Shown piece after piece: positions 56,341 through 64,000 of a stretch of DNA of 64,000 bases; position 1 is the stretch's first letter, and each line of letters begins with the position of its first letter. Where the stretch lies: contig CANNBP010000021.1 of the NCBI GenBank assembly GCA_947502885.1, positions 1-64,000 of the forward strand. Direction: 5' to 3'. The DNA comes from an uncultured Aquimarina sp. (GTDB lineage Bacteria; Bacteroidota; Bacteroidia; Flavobacteriales; Flavobacteriaceae). A program made the translations under genes and the position numbers. The notes below the pieces were generated by a model. That model saw nothing but the letters and a program-made list of their open reading frames with translations, ran no database searches and was not told where the DNA came from.

Positions 56341-56520
56341 TATCAACATGTATAAACTATAGCTAGTAAGAGATAAACTGAAAGATTTGTACTCATTTAT
56401 AAGGACCTTCAAGTTTTTAAATTTTGCTTTTAAAATTGATCCGTTTAAAATGAAAAGTCGATTTTTTGTTTAATCCGAAAAGTATCTTTTTATACACAAA
56501 CAGTTGTCTGCAATTTGAAA
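56341..56520 (+). repeat. attC-like site 25 (long type)
   Basis: R'' TATCAAC (56341). R' is GTTGTCTGC (56513). The arms CATGTATAAAC and ATACACAAAC pair, as in site 5. Confidence 0.68.
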
Positions 56521-56631
56521 GCTACATTAAAGAAGTAACTTAACTAATTGAAAAATATGCTTTACTCATTTTAGTTTGACAAACTCAAAACTCATTTATA
56601 GTTTTGAAAAACAGACGAATACATATTTAAA

Positions 56632-57600
56632 ATGAAAAAATACAATCTCTACATATTAACTATTATAATTTTGACATCCTGTTCACCCTTAAAGAACAAC
56701 ACTTCTAACAACAATGAAAAATTAGATATAGTTACGTTTAATAAAGGTGTCACTATTTTTGAAATAATTGATGAATTAAGTATTGATTGGGAATTAAAAA
56801 GACTTGATACTTTAAAACAAAATGAAAAAGTCAAGTATGATTTTTTAAAAAATGAAAAAGAAGAAATTCTAGAGTTAGCTCTTGATCAATTTAGAAAAGT
56901 AATACAAGACTATCCAAACTCTGAACTTTATCACAAGGCTCTTTACAATCTTGCTCATATCAGTTCTTTGTTGAACTATGAAGAAGATGAAATTAAATAT
57001 CTTGAAATGATTTTAAACGGTAATGCAAACGATAGAGAAAATAGTGGTAGAAGCGGAATAATGGATAACCTATATGCAAACTTTAAAAATGAAGCAAGTA
57101 AAAGGCTAACTGAAATTTATATTAAAAAAAGAGATTATAAAACTGCTTTAGCATATAAAAAGCTTAATGAAAAATATCCTTTACAACATTTTTGTGGAAA
57201 TGCTTTTGCTGCAGATGAAATTTACAATGCAAAACTGTATGCTAAAATCTATGATGGAATTGGGGAAAATAAAAAAGCTCTCAATTATCTGTTACCTCAT
57301 ATATTTGATAACGGATTAGCAAATAACTCAGGTTTAATCGCTTTAACAATAGAATTGTTGAAAAAAAACTTTGACCAATCCTTAATAAAAAAGAACTTTG
57401 AAAAATCAATTAATGAAGTTTATTCAAAAATCAAGAAAGATGGGAAAGATGAATTGACCAACTATTTTATAAAATATTTTGATATTGAAATTGGAGTACC
57501 AAGTTGGACTTTAAATTTCGAAAGTGATAGTGATAAAATAAAATCTAAATTAGAAAAATCAATTCGAGAATCTGAATTTTATAAGATGCTAAACAAATAA
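56632..57600 (+). CDS. Lipoprotein with TPR-like helices
   Basis: The 322-residue product has a lipoprotein signal (YILTIIILTSCSPLKN, Cys about 16) and helical pairs resembling TPR units (EILELALDQFRKVIQDYPNSELYHKALYNLAHIS). It is likely anchored to a membrane and may act as an assembly or binding platform. The 111 bases before its ATG are unusually long for a cassette. It shares the array orientation. Confidence 0.78.
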   Translation: MKKYNLYILTIIILTSCSPLKNNTSNNNEKLDIVTFNKGVTIFEIIDELSIDWELKRLDTLKQNEKVKYDFLKNEKEEILELALDQFRKVIQDYPNSELYHKALYNLAHISSLLNYEEDEIKYLEMILNGNANDRENSGRSGIMDNLYANFKNEASKRLTEIYIKKRDYKTALAYKKLNEKYPLQHFCGNAFAADEIYNAKLYAKIYDGIGENKKALNYLLPHIFDNGLANNSGLIALTIELLKKNFDQSLIKKNFEKSINEVYSKIKKDGKDELTNYFIKYFDIEIGVPSWTLNFESDSDKIKSKLEKSIRESEFYKMLNK

Positions 57601-57606
57601 AAACTA

Positions 57607-57738
57607 CACACAATAATGGTTATAAGCAACAGCGTGTTCTCGCCTAATTCTTAAAATTCTTTACAGATTTTCAGTTTGCTGTAAACTTCTAAAGTTAAGC
57701 GCTAATCCATGCAAGCACTTATTGCCAAAACATTTTAT
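57607..57738 (+). repeat. attC-like site 26, right box mutated
   Basis: R'' reads ACACAAT. The right box reads CATTTTATA instead of CGTT. GGTTATAAGCAA and TTGC...CTTATTGCC arms pair partly. This is among the most decayed sites. Confidence 0.5.
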
Positions 57739-57787
57739 AAAATAGTTGGGTAATTCACATATTTCTAAAAAAATCTGCTCTACCAAA

Positions 57788-58129
57788 ATGAAAAAAATAA
57801 ATTTTAATAACAAAAAATTTTCTTTGATTGAAAATTCTGAAAAAGGAACAGTTAATTCTGATACCATATTTGAATATAAGCAAGATAAAGAGTTGGTAAC
57901 GGCCGAATATTATGGAGGGTCTGTTAAGTACGGAAAAATAATTGCAGTTCTTAACAAGGATAAATTAGATATGCGTTATCAATGCGTTACTTCTGATAAC
58001 GAATTAAAAACAGGAAAGGCTATTGCTGAGGTATCTATTTCGAAGAATGGGAAAATAAGGCTTAAATTAAATTGGGAATGGCTCGACGGCAAAAATGAAA
58101 AGGGAGTTTCTGAATACATAGAAAACTAA
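57788..58129 (+). CDS. Small protein of the so-called n-acetylglutamate synthase family (cassette gene)
   Basis: The 113-residue protein matches a small family often annotated as n-acetylglutamate synthase (INFNNKKFSLIENSEKG, IFEYKQDKELVTAEYYGGSV, WEWLDGKNEKGVSEYIEN). The name is probably a legacy label; such short proteins lack the GNAT domain of the true enzyme. Real function is unknown. The ATG at 57788 avoids a longer frame that starts inside the attC-like site. Confidence 0.75.
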   Translation: MKKINFNNKKFSLIENSEKGTVNSDTIFEYKQDKELVTAEYYGGSVKYGKIIAVLNKDKLDMRYQCVTSDNELKTGKAIAEVSISKNGKIRLKLNWEWLDGKNEKGVSEYIEN

Positions 58130-58136
58130 AAACTCC

Positions 58137-58231
58137 CCATAACAATGATAGACTTAATTAACTCGCCAATACATGGGAAAATCCTTACTGATTTTTCGTA
58201 ACAAAACATACAGCTATCATTATTGGTAACT
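58137..58231 (+). repeat. attC-like site 27 (low confidence)
   Basis: CCATAAC (58137) is R''-like, and AATGATAG pairs with CTATCATT (58214). The right box is unclear, reading TTGGTAAC. It may be a decayed site. Confidence 0.4.
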
Positions 58232-58399
58232 TTCTATAATTCTTAAAAAATTAAAAGTTGAGTAGTTAAAAAGATTTTTCAATACACTATTTATTAGTTA
58301 GAATGAAACAACAACAAAATGAACAATTTAATTTTAATATTAAAAAGATCTGTGTTTTGAGTTAGTAGTTTAAAACATTGAGAAATTGTAAAAAACAAT

Positions 58400-58576
58400 A
58401 GTCTTTAAAGTTATATATAATCGTAGCTACTAGGTGATCCATCAAAAGGTTATTGTATATTTTGGTGAGGTGCAATGCTGACTGAGTAGCAAAGTTAGCA
58501 ATCAATGTGCAGAAAAATCAAAAAGTAAGGTAACAATTTACTCTGGTACGACATATATATAGTAAACGTTGACTAT
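58400..58576 (+). repeat. attC-like site 28 (family C)
   Basis: The body is of family C (ATCGTAGC, AAAGGTTATTG, GGTAACAATTTACTC, GACATATATATAGTAAAC). R' is GTTGACTA (58568), complementary to TAGTCAAC after the next gene. The left box is unclear. The 170 bases before it hold nothing recognisable. Confidence 0.7.
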
Positions 58577-58619
58577 AATTGACCAATAGAAAAGAATAAA
58601 AACCATTCTAATACATATT

Positions 58620-59189
58620 ATGATAAACCTCACTATAAATCTAAATGCCAAATTACAGCCAATGCACCGTCATGATTTGGAAGATGAGTTACAAGAAAAA
58701 CTCGAAAAATTAGGATCTACAGCAGCAACTACTGGTGGTGGAACTTTACAAGAACCAAACGGAGAAATAGCATCATGTGACATAGAACTACAAATTACTG
58801 ATGATTCTGAAAAAAATATCAAGGAAATTACAGAAGTAATAGAAACTATACTAGCACCAATAGGCTCAAAATTAATCATTTATCCAGAAGATGAAAACGC
58901 AGATGTTAAGAAGATTCCTTTTGGTAACCATCAAGGTTTGGGATTGTATTTAAACGGTAAAGATCTAGATAATGAAATCTATAAAAATTGTGACGTCAAT
59001 TTTGTTTATCAAGAAATAGAACGTCTTTTAGGCGATTTTGAAATAGGTCATATTACTAGTTACTGGGAAGGAGAAGAAACCGCTCTTTACTTATATGGAA
59101 AAAGTTTTGATGAAATGCATAATCGTATCAAGCCTTTGCTTGATGATTATCCTTTGTGCCAAAAATGTCGAGTTGTCAGAATAGCATAA
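58620..59189 (+). CDS. Hypothetical soluble protein (last cassette gene)
   Basis: The 189-residue protein is not recognised. Its centre has a ferredoxin-like pattern (INLTINLNAKLQ and VIETILAPIGSKLIIYPED), a glycine stretch TTGGGTLQEPNG near the start, and a CQKC pair near the end. It is likely cytoplasmic. The cassette starts GTTGACTA and ends TAGTCAAC (59212), which makes it the last clear cassette. Confidence 0.7.
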   Translation: MINLTINLNAKLQPMHRHDLEDELQEKLEKLGSTAATTGGGTLQEPNGEIASCDIELQITDDSEKNIKEITEVIETILAPIGSKLIIYPEDENADVKKIPFGNHQGLGLYLNGKDLDNEIYKNCDVNFVYQEIERLLGDFEIGHITSYWEGEETALYLYGKSFDEMHNRIKPLLDDYPLCQKCRVVRIA

Positions 59190-59210
59190 GCTAAACTTTT
59201 ATATAAAAAC

Positions 59211-59338
59211 GTAGTCAACAAGAATTAACTATATACAACAATTAAAATATGAAATACGCTTATAATCTGTTAAAAAAACGTAGTCAAAAATATATTACAG
59301 TCGACTAAATTATCCATTCAAAGTGTTCGCTCGTTTTT
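59211..59338 (+). repeat. Terminal attC-like remnant
   Basis: R'' GTAGTCAAC (59211) matches its cassette start. A second CGTAGTCAAAA occurs near 59279. No clear GTT box closes the site. The array ends here. Confidence 0.5.
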
Positions 59339-61168
59339 ATGAAAAATTTTATTAATACAGTAGTTTTAATATTTGTAGTTTTTTACAATTTAAATGGATA
59401 CTCTCAAAATATTCGTTTAAAATTGAAGTCAGAAAAAATTGAAATCATGGAAGATTCTTCTTTTATAAAGAAAATCACAATCATATTTAAAAAGAGTAAC
59501 AAACTACGTCTTTACCCTATTTTCTATGACACAGAATTAGAACGAGTATCTGATATCCAAATTTTTGAGAAGAAAGGAAAACGCCTAAAACCACTATCCT
59601 TAAGAAATGTTTATGAAGAAGATGTTAAATTAGACTATATAACCAGTAAGAAGATTAAATCTGTTAAAATTCCGGCAGACAAAGAAGTAAAGTTAACATA
59701 CTTGATATCATGCAAAGAATTGATGTATTTTTCAAGTTTACAATTCTTTTCTTATAATGAAATAGATACATTAAAATATCAAATAAAAGTTCCAAAAAAA
59801 TTTGAATTAGCACACACTACAATCTACAAAGATTCATTGTCCTTTTATACCATAGATTCTACTACAACTAATCATGGTTCAACATGGAATATAAAAGTGT
59901 CTCCTAAAAAGGTAGAACCAGACCCTCTTCAATTTTTTGGAATTTATAAAAACATGAAAGTTCCATTAATGAGAACTCTTGTAATACCTAGCTCATATAA
60001 AAACCATCCTACCGACTATATGAATGATTGGTATTTAAAGAATGTATCTTCTAAAAGAGGTTTAGATATTTCAGTTAAACAGAAAATTGATGAATTAACG
60101 ACTAATATTACTGACCCTTTTCAAACTGTAAATATTCTGTATAACTATGTGAAAAACAACTTCAAATATGTTGCTATAGAAATTGGTATGGGTGCATTTA
60201 TTCCTTCTCATCCAAATGAAGTCTATTTAAACAAACAAGGAGACTGTAAAGATCTTTCTAATTTTTTATCCAAAGTATTAAGATACAAAGGTATTGAAAG
60301 TGATATTGCTTTGGCCGCTACTTTTGATCATATTAGCGATTGTGACTTTCCTTCATTAAGTTCTGCCAATCATGTTATTAGTGTAGTTTATATAAATGGT
60401 AAAACAATATTGCTAGATCCCACAGATCCTATTCATGTAGAAGGAACTCCTGTGCAAAGCCTGCAAGGTCGTACTATTTTAATTGTAAACTCTAAAGGAG
60501 GTTCGTTTTATAAAGTAGAACAATTTAATCCGCAACAAAACGAAATTTACTACCTAATTGATTTGAAAATAGATACAGATAATATGCTCATAAAGGGAGT
60601 TTTTACTATTGACTACAATGGATTATCAAGTAATCATTTAAGACGTACTCTAAAGAACGAAGGTACAAAAGAGTTTGAAAGCTTTGGTAAGACCTTTTAT
60701 GAAGAAATATTTGGAAACCAGTTAATCTCGGATTTAGTAGTAGTAAATGAATCAAAAAAACTACATTTTGAAGGAGATATTTCTATCAATGGTAAAACTT
60801 TTAATGACGGTACAAATAAGTATTTGTTTATTGATTTTCTACCCAGACTTATTGAAACAGAAAATAGAGAAACATTATTAGAAGGTACTTATTTAAGAAA
60901 CCCATTTCATAAAAAAGTGCGTACAAAAGTAAAAATGAATGAGCCTATTAAAACTTTTGAACCTATTGTTCATTCATTAAACGGAGACGGAATATCTTTA
61001 AATGTAACAATAAAAAGTATATCAAATATAGAAATTGAATGCAATTATGATTTCATTTTTGATCATATATTTATAGAAAAAGAAAATATCAACAAAGCAA
61101 ATGAAGTATTAAAATCATTTAAAAAAATAATTAATGAACCTATTGTTCTTAAAAAACAAAAAATCTAG
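59339..61168 (+). CDS. DUF3857/transglutaminase-domain secreted protein
   Basis: The 609-residue exported protein has a signal peptide (NTVVLIFVVFYNLNGYSQ), a DUF3857 N-terminal beta domain and a transglutaminase-like core with the catalytic triad visible: Cys in QGDCKDLSNFL, His in SANHVISVVY and Asp in LLDPTDP. It may act on surface or periplasmic peptides. It overlaps the next gene by 35 bases. The start ATG is 59339. It lies outside the array, being preceded by the last attC-like remnant. Confidence 0.88.
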   Translation: MKNFINTVVLIFVVFYNLNGYSQNIRLKLKSEKIEIMEDSSFIKKITIIFKKSNKLRLYPIFYDTELERVSDIQIFEKKGKRLKPLSLRNVYEEDVKLDYITSKKIKSVKIPADKEVKLTYLISCKELMYFSSLQFFSYNEIDTLKYQIKVPKKFELAHTTIYKDSLSFYTIDSTTTNHGSTWNIKVSPKKVEPDPLQFFGIYKNMKVPLMRTLVIPSSYKNHPTDYMNDWYLKNVSSKRGLDISVKQKIDELTTNITDPFQTVNILYNYVKNNFKYVAIEIGMGAFIPSHPNEVYLNKQGDCKDLSNFLSKVLRYKGIESDIALAATFDHISDCDFPSLSSANHVISVVYINGKTILLDPTDPIHVEGTPVQSLQGRTILIVNSKGGSFYKVEQFNPQQNEIYYLIDLKIDTDNMLIKGVFTIDYNGLSSNHLRRTLKNEGTKEFESFGKTFYEEIFGNQLISDLVVVNESKKLHFEGDISINGKTFNDGTNKYLFIDFLPRLIETENRETLLEGTYLRNPFHKKVRTKVKMNEPIKTFEPIVHSLNGDGISLNVTIKSISNIEIECNYDFIFDHIFIEKENINKANEVLKSFKKIINEPIVLKKQKI

Positions 61169-63164
61169 CCTAATCATTATATGTGCCTGTGCCCTTTTTT
61201 ATAGTTTTAAATCTAATTATAACAACGATGTAGAAGACCCTTTTTTAACATTTTGTAAAAACTCAGACGCTTATTACTCACATTCATATAGAGATATATC
61301 CTTTGTAAAAAACTGGATAAACTACAAAAAATACATTTCTGTAAACAACAAATTAGTGGTAAATACTATCAAAGGTGTAGAGAACTATGCCTTTTTAAAT
61401 TTAAACGAGTATGAGAGTAACCAACTAATAAACATAAAAATACGGACCTTAAAAGCAGACGGCTCTATTATTGAGTTAGATTCTAGTTTGGTATTTAAAC
61501 GTAATTCTAAAAATAAAAGATTTGGAGCGATTAACTATCCTATTCCAGCAGTAGAGCCAGGAGATACAATCGAAACGAATTACGTTTATTATGAAAGTTT
61601 GAAAAAATCCGATTTAGTCAGTCAGATAAGTTTACATACAAATTTACCAAGTATAAATTCTCAATACACCATAAGGACAAGCCCTGAATTAATGGTTCGA
61701 TATAAATCATATAATAACTTCCCTGAGCCGGCAATTGTCTCTAACGATTCCTTGATTTATTTACAATTTTCTATGGATAAAATAACTGGACTTATAGAAA
61801 ATGAACATAGTTGTTTGCCCTGTGAAAAACCATATTTGTATTACTCTTTAGAAAAAAAGGATAGTAAATTAAGAACTTGGAAAGATGTTTACAATGAAGA
61901 ATTTAATTTTCTTACACAACCAATGGCATTGGATTATGATAAATCCTCATATTATAAAAAATGGAAACGTAGGATAATTGGAACGGCTAAAGACAGTTCT
62001 AAATATTATAAACTTGACTTGTTGTATACCGAGGTATTAAACAACTTTAAGATGGAACCAACTCAAAAAAAAGAGCTCATAAAATCTAGTGGTTATTTTC
62101 TGAAAGAAAAAAGGTTTGATCCCCTTAGTATCCGAAGGTTCTATAGACAAATATTAGAAGATTTAGAAATTGAGTATTGGGCCGTATTTGGTAGAACAAA
62201 ACGTTTAGGAACAATTGATCAACATTATATTAGAAAAGGTGAGTTTGACCACATATTTTTTGCTTTTGAAAATGAAAAAGGATTCATAGAATTTTTATAT
62301 CCACATGAAGACTTTTATCTATATCAAATTAATGAAATCCCTACATCTTTATATAGCACAGATGCCGTTTTGGTTAAACCTTATATAAAAGAAAAAAAGA
62401 GAAGAAAAGATAAATTTATTGCCAGAGACCTAAAACTAGCTATGGTAGATTCTATATCAGTTGCAGCAATTAATTTACCCGGAATGGATTCTAATCATAA
62501 TTATATCCATCAAACCGTTTCTAGTAAAGTAAATGTTAAAGAAAAGAAAGCCACTTTTAGATATAGATTTAAAGTTTCTGGTGGATTATCTACAGAATTA
62601 CGAAGCTTTTATGACATGTTAGGCAAAAATGAAGAAATTAGTGATTTTTATGATACTTTATCAGAGTTTGAAGGTAGTGATAACACAATGAAAATTGACA
62701 CCGTTACAAGTAGAATACAAAATGAAAAAAAACCTTTTGTTTATAATGTAAATGCCCAAGGCACATTAAATAATGTCATTACATTTATAAATGATAGCCT
62801 AGTAAGTGTTTCTGTTAATAAGCTAATAAATCATAATCAACTAGAAAACAGCTCTGATACTTCTGAATTAAACTATTATCTTGATTATAGTTACTCAGAT
62901 CACCTCATATTTTATATAAACTTTCCATGTAATATAGAAGCCTTAGGTCTAGAAAAAGGAAATATCGATTTTAAAAATAATTATGGTGAATATTTTTTTG
63001 AATTAAAAAAGAGTAAGGATAATCAACTTAAATTACAATCTAATTATAAAATTTTAAAGAATTTCATTCCAAAAGAAAAGCTTACGGAGTTAAAATTGTT
63101 AAATGAAAGAGTGAAAAATGCAAAAAGTAAGCGTTTAATAATTAAGCTAAAGACTTCTAAATAA
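61134..63164 (+). CDS. DUF3857-type secreted protein, transglutaminase-like but lacking the catalytic Cys
   Basis: The 676-residue paralogue of the preceding gene has a signal peptide (KSSLIIICACALFYSFKS), a DUF3857 domain (DTIETNYVYYESLKKSDLVSQ) and a transglutaminase-like region around GEFDHIFFAF. The GDC motif with the catalytic cysteine is absent, so it is likely an inactive partner. The 35-base overlap with the active gene indicates co-expression and a possible heteromeric complex. Confidence 0.82.
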   Translation: MNLLFLKNKKSSLIIICACALFYSFKSNYNNDVEDPFLTFCKNSDAYYSHSYRDISFVKNWINYKKYISVNNKLVVNTIKGVENYAFLNLNEYESNQLINIKIRTLKADGSIIELDSSLVFKRNSKNKRFGAINYPIPAVEPGDTIETNYVYYESLKKSDLVSQISLHTNLPSINSQYTIRTSPELMVRYKSYNNFPEPAIVSNDSLIYLQFSMDKITGLIENEHSCLPCEKPYLYYSLEKKDSKLRTWKDVYNEEFNFLTQPMALDYDKSSYYKKWKRRIIGTAKDSSKYYKLDLLYTEVLNNFKMEPTQKKELIKSSGYFLKEKRFDPLSIRRFYRQILEDLEIEYWAVFGRTKRLGTIDQHYIRKGEFDHIFFAFENEKGFIEFLYPHEDFYLYQINEIPTSLYSTDAVLVKPYIKEKKRRKDKFIARDLKLAMVDSISVAAINLPGMDSNHNYIHQTVSSKVNVKEKKATFRYRFKVSGGLSTELRSFYDMLGKNEEISDFYDTLSEFEGSDNTMKIDTVTSRIQNEKKPFVYNVNAQGTLNNVITFINDSLVSVSVNKLINHNQLENSSDTSELNYYLDYSYSDHLIFYINFPCNIEALGLEKGNIDFKNNYGEYFFELKKSKDNQLKLQSNYKILKNFIPKEKLTELKLLNERVKNAKSKRLIIKLKTSK

Positions 63165-63323
63165 TAGTCACTTTTGAGTAAAAAATAGAACTAATATTGA
63201 CTATTGACTCATAAATTTTTTTCTGTTTTAAAAGCTTAAAAACCAAATATTTAAGCACAACTCATAGCTTTTACATAATTCTAGAATCTATAGAAATATA
63301 ACCTTAAGAAGTAAAATAAAATA

Positions 63324-63455
63324 ATGGAAATTTTAATTATTTTAGCAGGAGTTTTGATTCTTCTATATAAAAATGAAGGTTTTTATGGTTGGGAAAGGCA
63401 TGTAGATAAATCTTATGAAAATTACACAATAAAAAAATTGAGGACATTGAGTTAA
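63324..63455 (+). CDS. Very small membrane-anchored peptide
   Basis: A 43-residue ORF starting with one hydrophobic helix (EILIILAGVLILLY) followed by a polar tail. No family is recognised. It has an ATG after an A-rich stretch, but such short ORFs are often chance, so confidence is low. Confidence 0.4.
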   Translation: MEILIILAGVLILLYKNEGFYGWERHVDKSYENYTIKKLRTLS

Positions 63456-63551
63456 TGTAAAAATATAACCATAAAAGTATGTATTCAATATGCTGAATAA
63501 GTGCTAAATTGATCTACGAAAATAAAAAGGTTCAGAAATTCAAAATTGACG

Positions 63552-63944
63552 ATGAATATTTACTTTTTGACTGCTGGTATTCTATGTTTTATATTGGGAC
63601 TTGTTCACTCATTTCTTGGTGAATATTTGATTTTTAGAAGTAAAAGAAGTAAAGGAAAATTAGTACCGACCATTGTAGACAAAGAATTAAAAGAAAGGCA
63701 TTTACGAATATTATGGGCAACATGGCATTTGGCTTCGTTTTTTGGTTGGTGTATAGGACTGTTCTTAATTAAACTAGCATTATATCAAAACAAATTAGAT
63801 ACAGAATTTATTGATTGCGTAATCCTCTCTATAACCTGTACAATGTTTGGCTCTTCGTTTTTAGTTTTAATAGGTACCAAGGCAAAGCATCCAGGGTGGA
63901 TAGTACTTTTAATAATTGCAATATTGTTAATCATCGGAAACTAA
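63552..63944 (+). CDS. Small polytopic membrane protein
   Basis: The 130-residue protein has four hydrophobic helices (FLTAGILCFILGLVHSFLGEY, ILWATWHLASFFGWCIGLFL, CVILSITCTMFGSSFLVLIG and GWIVLLIIAILLII). It resembles small unassigned membrane proteins of Flavobacteriia. Function is unknown. The ATG at 63552 is chosen; TTG at 63546 adds two residues. Confidence 0.75.
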   Translation: MNIYFLTAGILCFILGLVHSFLGEYLIFRSKRSKGKLVPTIVDKELKERHLRILWATWHLASFFGWCIGLFLIKLALYQNKLDTEFIDCVILSITCTMFGSSFLVLIGTKAKHPGWIVLLIIAILLIIGN

Positions 63945-64000
63945 AAAAGGTTTGTAAAATAAAACTTAATGAAAAAGTAAATGAAACTACCAAAATTTAA

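Larger units (their letters stand above)
27937..59219 (+). mobile_element. Integron-like cassette array (CALIN-like) of about 25 cassettes
   Basis: About 31 kb of short plus-strand genes, each separated by an imperfect inverted repeat bounded by an AAC-type box (R'') and a GTT-type box (R'). In at least eleven cassettes the bases after the cut in GTT at the start are the reverse complement of the bases up to AAC at the end. Repeat lengths run from about 52 to 200 bp and fall into a few sequence families. Neither a canonical IntI nor an attI is seen. The array is interrupted by two IS1111-type insertions, one IS remnant, and a curlin-like gene with hairpin repeats (about 42773-44950). The interpretation as integron cassettes is inference from geometry, but the geometry is distinctive. 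Confidence 0.8.

Overview
This is a low-GC chromosomal segment from a marine or soil Flavobacteriia-type Bacteroidota. The evidence is type IX secretion (T9SS) C-terminal sorting on a chitinase, large DUF6443/RHS proteins, two DUF368 genes, a DUF349 protein, an OstA-like protein, a secreted curlin-repeat protein, frequent TTG starts and TAnnTTTG promoter-like boxes. No species can be assigned from sequence alone. No tRNA, rRNA, tmRNA or CRISPR array was recognised.

Layout. (1) 1-12429, minus strand: a secreted multidomain GH18 chitinase, then an operon read 12429 to 3431 with two giant RHS-type proteins and a small lipoprotein. The second RHS protein ends in an HExxH-type tip, and the lipoprotein is a candidate immunity protein. 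(2) 12430-13403: a 974-base non-coding stretch with two strong plus-strand intrinsic terminators that end no visible gene. (3) 13404-24086, plus strand: core genes for an OstA-like protein, a class III aminotransferase, a TPR protein, two DUF368 membrane proteins, shikimate dehydrogenase (aroE), a DUF349 protein and a methyltransferase. (4) 24156-27827: a zinc-ribbon protein, a tyrosine recombinase, an AraC-type membrane regulator and a lipoprotein, closed by a terminator. (5) About 27937-59219: the most striking region, an integron-like array of roughly 25 small cassettes. All cassette genes are on the plus strand and are separated by imperfect inverted repeats of about 55-200 bp bounded by an AAC-type left box and a GTT-type right box. 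(6) 59339-63944: ordinary genes again, with two overlapping DUF3857/transglutaminase-like proteins and small membrane proteins.

Why it is read as an integron array. In at least eleven units the bases just after the GTT cut point at the start of a cassette are the reverse complement of the bases just before the repeat at its own end (for example GTTGTAAATA with TATTTACAAC). This is the geometry of an attC-bounded cassette that circularises. No canonical integron integrase or attI is seen. The nearest recombinase, at 24669-25742, has all tyrosine recombinase catalytic residues but lacks the extra segment of IntI proteins. By current terms the array is therefore a CALIN-like cluster, or an integron-like system driven by a Xer-type enzyme. 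Cassettes encode SMI1/KNR4-like, GNAT, EF-Tu domain 3-like, Coq4-like, rhomboid, ankyrin-like, leucine-rich-repeat, XRE/membrane, lipoprotein and many unrecognised products.

Decay and parasites. An IS110-family element of the IS1111 type sits inside attC sites at two places (31957-33348 intact, 48073-49522 with a broken transposase). A third remnant lies at about 55028-55180. Several cassettes carry in-frame stops or frameshifts, and several attC right boxes have lost the GTT core. A curlin-like gene and a block of seven 41-bp hairpin repeats interrupt the array at about 42773-44950.
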